DNA of 64,000 nt from Clitoria ternatea (Eukaryota; Streptophyta; Magnoliopsida; Fabales; Fabaceae): assembly GCA_037962975.1 (NCBI GenBank), contig CM075669.1, positions 122,156,501 through 122,220,500 on the forward strand. Direction: 5' to 3'. The notes under the pieces were generated by a model, which was given only the letters and a program-made list of their open reading frames with translations, had not been told where the DNA came from and did no database searches. The translations under genes and the position numbers were made by a program. Numbering within the stretch: position 1 is the first letter of the stretch; each line of letters opens with the position of its first letter. Below, one piece after another: positions 58,112-64,000 of this stretch.

Positions 58112-59629
58112 TTCACTATAATTAACACACCACACATATATTCCAAATGCATCAAGACATATTTTCCATTGAGAAATCAATAAGCCACTCATTGCATCAC
58201 AACACAACAATTAAGGCAATGCAAATATGATTCATATTATAATACCATAATCATCAATATTTTTAATTCATGATTTAGAACATTTAACTTTTCTCCTACC
58301 TCAAGAAAAGTAGTTTGATTGATTTGACGGTCCTGCCTCGTCATTCAAAATTGACCATACATTTAACACATTTAAATACAATCAATTTCAACTATCAAGG
58401 CATCGCCTCCAATTTTAAATATACAATATTAAGATCCTTAACATGTTGTTAACATGTTATAGATACCAATTCCTTATTTTATTAGGTTTTGGAAATTCCT
58501 TCCCATTAACCAAGATTCTCTAAAATTTCATGAGTCACTAAATGGGCTTCCAAGGTTCAAACGTACTTTGTCCAATTCTCTTATGCCAACACCAACAATC
58601 AATGCCAACATTCCAAAATCCTTTTCCATATCAAAGAATTACTCCTATGTCAAATAAATATATTTTCCTTAACCCTTTCCAAAACCCTAAGGCTACCCAA
58701 CCCAGGGTTTTTACCTAAATATCATAAACCACAACTTTCAATCATTTTCATGCATCATTCCAAGTCTAAACAAGCCCACAATTTCATGTAACACCATTCA
58801 TGCCATAAAAATCAAACTTCTAAGTTTTCTAACCTAAGGTTTCATAGTTCCACATGCTCATCTCATTATAATAACACCCAAACCACCATTACCAAGTTCT
58901 TAGAACCTCAAAACATCAAATAAAAGTCATAAAAGACAATGTTCCTTACCTCTTAAATCCAAGCTTAACAGGAAATGAATTTGAGGACAAAAAGAGTGGA
59001 GATGAGTTGATGAATGATTCATAAATCAAGCAACACTAATTGATTTTGAAAGGGGAATGGTGCAAGGAGAGGGGTAGTTATGAAGCACAAGAGAGAGGGT
59101 GAAAAGAGAGCAAAGTGCAAAGAGATAGTAGGGAGAAGAAGAAACATCAAAAGTTTAGAGGAATGGAAGAGAAAATATAGTGAAAATAGATCATTACCCA
59201 TTGGTCCATGCATAAACACACATAAACCTTTGGTCCATTAGTCAATGAAGTGTAAAAAGAATGAGAGGGAAATGCACAACAATATGGAGGGAAAAGAAAA
59301 GGAATTTGTATTTTCTTCTAAATTATTTTTTTTGTATATTTGCAGTTTATAAACATAAGCAGTGTTCGAATAAATATCTCTTCAACACTAAAAATTATTT
59401 TGACCATACCGTCATAACCATAATAAAATCTTTATCACTCTAAATCCATTAAATGCCTAACGTGATTTAAAGGGTTCCACACTTATAGTTAAGTCACCCG
59501 ATTTCAGTAAATTTTAATTTACTGATAATACACAATTACTATCAGGTTAATTATCCTATCAGTTCGAGATGTTAAATAATTAATCATCATTATCTAAATA
59601 AGATATTTTCTAAAATTTGGGATGTCACA

Positions 59630-61179
59630 TCCCCCTGCCATAGGGTACATTTTTTATAGTCTAGAAAGTAGTGAAAACCATAACCATGGATAGAACCCTA
59701 ACCAGGCCGTGGATCACACTGCCCCTTACCCAAAAAATTTATGTTTTTACGTTGTTGCCTGATCGATTGCATCCTTTTGGTTAATGATTATACCTCTTTG
59801 CTTTATGACTTAATTACTTAACCTAATATGCATGTTTTCATTAAACTTTGGCATGTTTCTTATGTTTTCTTTGGATCTCTTCTCATATCTTCATATATGG
59901 GAAGGGATGGGTGCCCGATATACACATATCTCTTTTTCGCTGTTTTATACATCCTTGTTTATACATTGACTGCTTCCAATTTCTAATCTATTCTTTGTCT
60001 TTCTTTTACTTATGGCCTCCAATTTTTTGTGATTCAGATCTTGGTACAAGTGATTGACTTGTGGGGCTCTTAACTATGAAAATTTTATTCATATTTTTAT
60101 TAAATATTTATGCTTGCATCAGGATTTAGGTCCAGGGAATCGGGGTACCATAAAAGTTCATGCTTTAATACTGATTATAATAGTTCTTACTTCAAGCATA
60201 ATGTTGCATCCAATCCAAGCATCAAAAGGACTACTTAAGAAAAAGAAGCATCCTACTTATATATGAAAAAGAGAAAGTCAAACAATTAGATGATCATAAG
60301 CTAACAAAGGACAAAAACACTTTGTAAAGATGTCTCAAAAGGCTCTATCTAGATGTCATGTTGCCTTTGGATAAAGGCTTTTTGTCTCTTAACATCTTTC
60401 TCTAAGAAGCCTATATAAATAAGCTCATCCAATAATGAAAATGCACCATCTTTTACATCTCTTCTTCTCTATGCATTTTGTAAGTTGTGTAAAAATTCTC
60501 TGATTTTGTCTTAAAAATTAACTAAAGCTTTTCATTGTTTTATATCCTGAACAATTAGTTCAACTTTGTAAGCTCAAACAACCATAAGGTCTTTGTAAAG
60601 ACTTAGGAAATTCTTATCCTACTATAAAGTTGGTTGAGCTTGAAGAAGCTTTCTTAAGAGAGAATACTTAGGTAATTAGCCTACAAAGGCTAAGTTAAGA
60701 AAGAATACTTGGGATTGTTGTAAGTAAGTATGTGCTATATTTAGCTTCTTGATCAATTAATACAAAATCCTGTTAAGCTCGAACAAGGACTGTACATAGC
60801 TTTGGTTGAGAGGTAAACCATTTTATAGTTGGCTATTGTTGTTCTCTTTTTATTGTCTTTGAAGTTTCTCTTGTGTGTCTTTTATCTTCAAAGTTCACAA
60901 ATACTCAAACAAGCTTTTGAATACTTAATTTTCAATTTTTGTGTTCTAAGTAAGTGTTTAAGAAAAACTCAAATGGGTGTTTCAATATCTATTTTGTGAA
61001 AAGAATATGCCAAGTTTTTAATCACACCATCCGACCCCCTTGTAGTGTGCATCTATGTAACCTCTAGTTGCTATTAAATCTCAACCTCTTGGTTGAGTAC
61101 CTAATTATGTTAGAAGAAAGATCCATAAAAGATTCAAACAATCAACTCATCCCTGAAGAATGTTGTTTCTCTAGATCTT
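59630..61179. other. mixed repeat sequence with an LTR-like stretch
   Basis: 59860-60160 is an imperfect inverted copy of 46660-46970 (shared 'ggatctcttctcatatcttc'). 60240-61010 resembles a copia LTR and leader: TATAAATAAGC near 60414 and UTR-like sequence leading into the gag remnant that follows. Clear LTR ends and a primer site could not be identified. Confidence 0.4.
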
Positions 61180-61500
61180 TTACTTTCTTTGGGGAAGACT
61201 ATCCCTACTAGAAAAATAGGATGGAGATTTTTATAAAATCTCATGAGAGAAATCTTTGGAAAATCATCATTGATGGTGATTATCCTCCCCCATATCTCCC
61301 CTACATATTTCTATCATTGAGGAAGAATGGACACCTGAGAAACTAAGATTGCTAGAGTTAAATGCTAAAGCAAAGTATCTTATTATCTGTTACACGTCTA
61401 AGGGTGAATATAACAAGATTTATATTTGTGAGACAACTACAGAGATTTAGAACAGTCTTATGGTTACTAATAAGCCCTGAAAAGACTTATTTATTTGGGT
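61180..61500 (+). pseudogene. Ty1/copia gag N-terminal fragment
   Basis: The frame reads RMEIFIKSHERNLWKIIIDG then DYPP and, after a frame change, EWTPEKLRLLELNAKAKYLI then YNKIYICETTTEI, a stop, and NSLMVTNK. This matches the start of UBN2-type copia gag proteins (W..RM..FI, LW.II..GDY, W...E...LN.KA). The rest of gag and all of pol are missing; unrelated AT-rich sequence follows. Confidence 0.75.
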
Positions 61501-61689
61501 TACTTTCTGTCATATTTACTTATTTAACAGTACTTAATTATTAATTTAGAGGCAGAAATAGTAAATATTCAATAAGTTGAGATTATTACTTAATTTATAA
61601 ATTAATTATATTTTTAATATTAACTATTTAATTTTTAGTTTAATATTATAATTACTTAAATTCTTGGATTTTTACCCCAACGTACCTCT

Positions 61690-62220
61690 ATTTGAGTAAA
61701 CGTCGGTACGTTAGATATTGCTATTTATTGTACATTTCAGGACCATGTTTCGGGCATAAAGGAGCAAAGGTAAGCATGAAGCACTCAAAAAGACAACGTT
61801 CATACGCCCAACCCTACGCTGGTCCATACGTCCAACACCATGAACCATTCAGCAAGCCAGCATCTAAACGTTTCATCATACGCCCACACTTATGCGCATC
61901 ATCAAGTAATTACCAAGACCCACGCGTGGTTGAGCCTATTAGCGTGAATCAATGCTGGGAAACATCTCCACCATCAAGTGCCTTCCAGATACCATGCGTG
62001 ACTACGCTGCTCCCACACCCCCTCTTACGACCCGCACTTATACCATTCCAGGGAGCATGCGTGTCAACGCCAAGGTCACGCCAAGTCTTACGCCCACACA
62101 CTATTTGATTCCAGTGCCCAAGCGTTTGTACGCCATGGTCTCAATGTTCATATGCTAGCTTACTGAACCAGAATCATTTCACTAGCGTTTGGACGCCCAT
62201 TCCAACATTTATACGCTCAA
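61690..62220. repeat. ACGC-rich motif cluster
   Basis: About twenty ACGCC, TACGCC, ACGCGTGG and AGCGTTTGTACGCC-type words in both orientations within 0.5 kb, against an AT-rich background. It resembles the other motif arrays, but the words vary more. The open frame at 61692-62108 shows no domain and is most likely a by-product of the composition. Confidence 0.55.
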
Positions 62221-63640
62221 GGCACATACACATAACATAGTGATTTCTAGATTTGTGTGTATTCAATACTTTAGTAACTTAAATGGAGTTAATTATTCAT
62301 GCTTGGTCTATTTATGTCTAAGCTGTAAATAATAGTTTAGTGAGTTAGGTTAGAAAACTATATATACATGAAATATAGGGGATCTAGGAAGTAATTAATA
62401 ACTAATTTTAGATTCCACTTTATTCTCTGATTTCTTTTCTCTCTCTAAATACTTTCTTTCACTAAATGCTCTCATCCCTAACCTTCATTCTTTGTAATCA
62501 ATTTTCATTTTCCTCCTATGTGTGAGTAATTCCCTTGGATTAGGATTGAATGAGGCCTCTATAGCTCTGAATCTCAATTGATTGAAGCTGAAGATGCAAT
62601 TAGAGTAGGTCCTGAACACAACAATTGTTAATCTTTAACCCTTGGATTGGGAAATCCAAGACCATTCTGAAGTTTTCATTAGAGAGGAATCATGGTGAGA
62701 GTTTCTTATTTTCAATTGTTGACTTAGTTACTCATACCTAAGGAATTAAGAGAGTGCTATAGTTCCCCTTAACTTTGTAATTAAATTCAATTGAAGCTGA
62801 CACCTAAAGGATTAGGGTTAGTCTAGGTTGGATTAATGGTAATTACCTAAGAGATTAGGAATTATCCATATGTGAAATTGAGTTTTGCTACAATTGTGTT
62901 TGATGTCGAGTTCATGCGAATTTATAATTTATGGTATGCTGATTTCAATTCCAAACTGTTTTTTTGGTATAGGTTAATTGCTGACATAATTCTATTAGTG
63001 AAACTGTTATTAGAAATTCATAATAATAATGTAAATACAGAAAACCTAAAAACATAATGGCTTTTTATGTAAGGTTCAACTAGAGATTTCCCGAGATTGT
63101 GATACTTAACGTAATCCACGTAGGATGATACAAAGAAAAAAAATAAGAAAAATAAGAAAAAGAAAAAGCTAAAAAAGAAGAAAAGGCAGAAAAAATCTGA
63201 AAAGAGAAATAGATAGAGTTGTGTGGAGCTTGAGCTTCAAACACAACTTTGGCAAAGCTGGTGAAAAAAGACCAAGATTTAAGGGTCATAGACAATGGGA
63301 CCTTGGTGGATGAGGTCATGCTAGTTTGCTATTGTACATAAATAAAGTGATGAAAAAAATTTAAAACAAAAAAGAGAAAAGAAAGTTATGAAAATAAAAG
63401 AGAGTAAAAAAATATTTAAAAAATGACATAAACATAAAAAGAGAAAGAAGAAAAAAGATAATATATATATGTGAAAAAAAAGGAGAAAAAGGTGTGTTTA
63501 AAAATTTGGTGTCAAGGGACCTACGTACATACATTGGAATCTGCATACGTATGCTGGGTTTTTTTTAAAAATGGGGTATATTTTAAAAATATTTATGCAA
63601 ATGGGGCACATGCAGAAATATTTGCATGTCTGGGGTGAAA
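62221..63640. other. AT-rich sequence, nothing recognised
   Basis: 62440-62700 has a pyrimidine-rich, UTR-like look with possible splice sites. 63120-63480 is a long A/G-rich tract. No protein similarity was found. Confidence 0.4.
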
Positions 63641-63649
63641 ACAGTCACA

Positions 63650-63850
63650 TCAGCGCGTCAATCGGAGCATCATTATTACATTTCGCATAGTCAACATGCG
63701 AAATGCGTGCCCAGCTGCCACGTGGCCTGAGCGGGACAGGAATGGCAGATGCTGACCTCCATTTCGCAGAGTCAACATGCGAAATCAATGCATGGCTGAC
63801 ACGTGGCATTTCGTCATGTGGGTGTGCGAAATTGCTATCTGCGAAAATTA
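63650..63850. repeat. TTTCGCA...TGCGAAA motif group
   Basis: Three inverted pairs: CATTTCGCATAGTCAACATG then CGAAATGCG on the 63675-63707 segment, a near copy at about 63762-63786, and a third diverged one at about 63808-63831. Each can form a short hairpin. Confidence 0.6.
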
Positions 63851-63867
63851 AATAAAAGCTGCACACA

Positions 63868-63933
63868 GTGGGAGTCGAACCTGGAACCCATCTTACACAA
63901 CAAAGCATGTCAACCACTAGGACAATTGCTTCC
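63868..63933 (-). other. tRNA-like sequence with RNA polymerase III boxes
   Basis: The minus strand carries a B box GGTTCGACTCC (63871-63881) that fits the consensus exactly, and an A-box-like TCCTAGTGGTTGA (63910-63922), about 30 bases apart. The ends do not pair as an acceptor stem, so it is not a functional tRNA gene. It may be a SINE head or a tRNA relic. Confidence 0.55.
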
Positions 63934-64000
63934 TTGATGCAAGAGAGGAATATTATTAAATATAATGCATTTTCTTCTTTTATAACTGTTTCATATTTTT

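Larger units (their letters stand above)
46573..59629 (-). mobile_element. long LTR in minus orientation, interrupted by an Athila-like element
   Basis: On the minus strand it starts TGTGACATCCCAAATTTTAG at 59629, preceded by the purine-rich GGCAGGGGGA, and would end GGGTGTTACA at 46573. Subtracting the nested element (48387-57555) leaves about 3.9 kb. The halves join at ACCAC. The start matches the terminal sequence of the solo LTR at 31717. If correct, the internal part of this element lies right of 59630. The interval includes a (TA)15 microsatellite at 58079-58108. Alternative: two different LTR fragments that happen to flank the insertion. Confidence 0.5.

Noticed and set aside
63080..63546. 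Minus-strand Phe/Ser-rich reading frames
   Set aside because: They lie opposite an A/G-rich tract; composition alone explains them.
63868..63933. Functional tRNA gene
   Set aside because: The 5' and 3' ends do not form an acceptor stem and no convincing anticodon stem was found.

Overview
The window looks like heterochromatic or gene-poor intergenic DNA from a dicot plant. It is AT-rich and I found no convincing intact host gene. Nearly everything I could identify is transposable-element sequence, much of it nested. The families (CACTA DNA transposons, Athila-type and Tekay-like Ty3/gypsy elements, a Sirevirus-type Ty1/copia element with an env-like gene) and the captured THO2, trehalose-6-phosphate phosphatase, ribosomal protein S21, histone H3 and glyoxal oxidase fragments all point to a flowering plant. 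A legume is my guess from the general look of the repeats; the sequence does not prove it.

Left part (1-10.5 kb): a copia RNase H scrap on the minus strand, then the 3' part of an autonomous-type CACTA element (to 7477). This CACTA carries a wrecked TNP2 transposase that has lost its catalytic core, and a 13-exon second gene joining a TNPA-type transposase domain, a coiled coil and a C-terminal Ulp1-like cysteine protease. It sits inside the integrase of an Athila-like retrotransposon, whose integrase end and env-like gene continue to 10.5 kb.

10.6-19.2 kb: a Sirevirus-type copia element on the minus strand, with boundaries fixed by LTR ends and the 5-bp target duplication TGAGT. Its env-like gene (370 codons) is the only long intact reading frame in the window. 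Its gag is almost gone, its protease region is tandemly duplicated, and its 5' LTR is truncated. 19.2-27.7 kb: degenerate repeat families, including two Tekay-like LTRs in opposite orientation around a 150-bp internal remnant.

27.7-41.3 kb: two complete gene-capturing CACTA elements, each bounded by CACTAGT termini and a perfect 3-bp target duplication. One (7.9 kb, AAG) carries intron-containing pieces of THO2, TPP and RPS21 in the same orientation, and an RPS21 exon is itself split by a 3.2-kb solo LTR. The other (1.8 kb, TAT) carries a histone H3 piece and an oppositely oriented glyoxal oxidase piece.

41.3-64 kb: degenerate repeats, then a long minus-oriented LTR interrupted by an Athila-like element (48387-57550, target duplication ACCAC). 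That element has LTRs, primer site, gag, protease and an env-like gene but no reverse transcriptase, RNase H or integrase. The right end holds a copia gag fragment, ACGC-rich and TTTCGCA-rich repeat clusters, and a tRNA-like sequence.

A theme not explained by ordinary annotation: in three separate retrotransposons from two superfamilies, a cluster of short self-complementary motifs sits just upstream of the env-like gene. In the two elements where an LTR is visible, the same motif also sits just upstream of the LTR TATA box. This suggests a duplicated promoter module serving the env-like gene. All coordinates and splice sites were read by eye.
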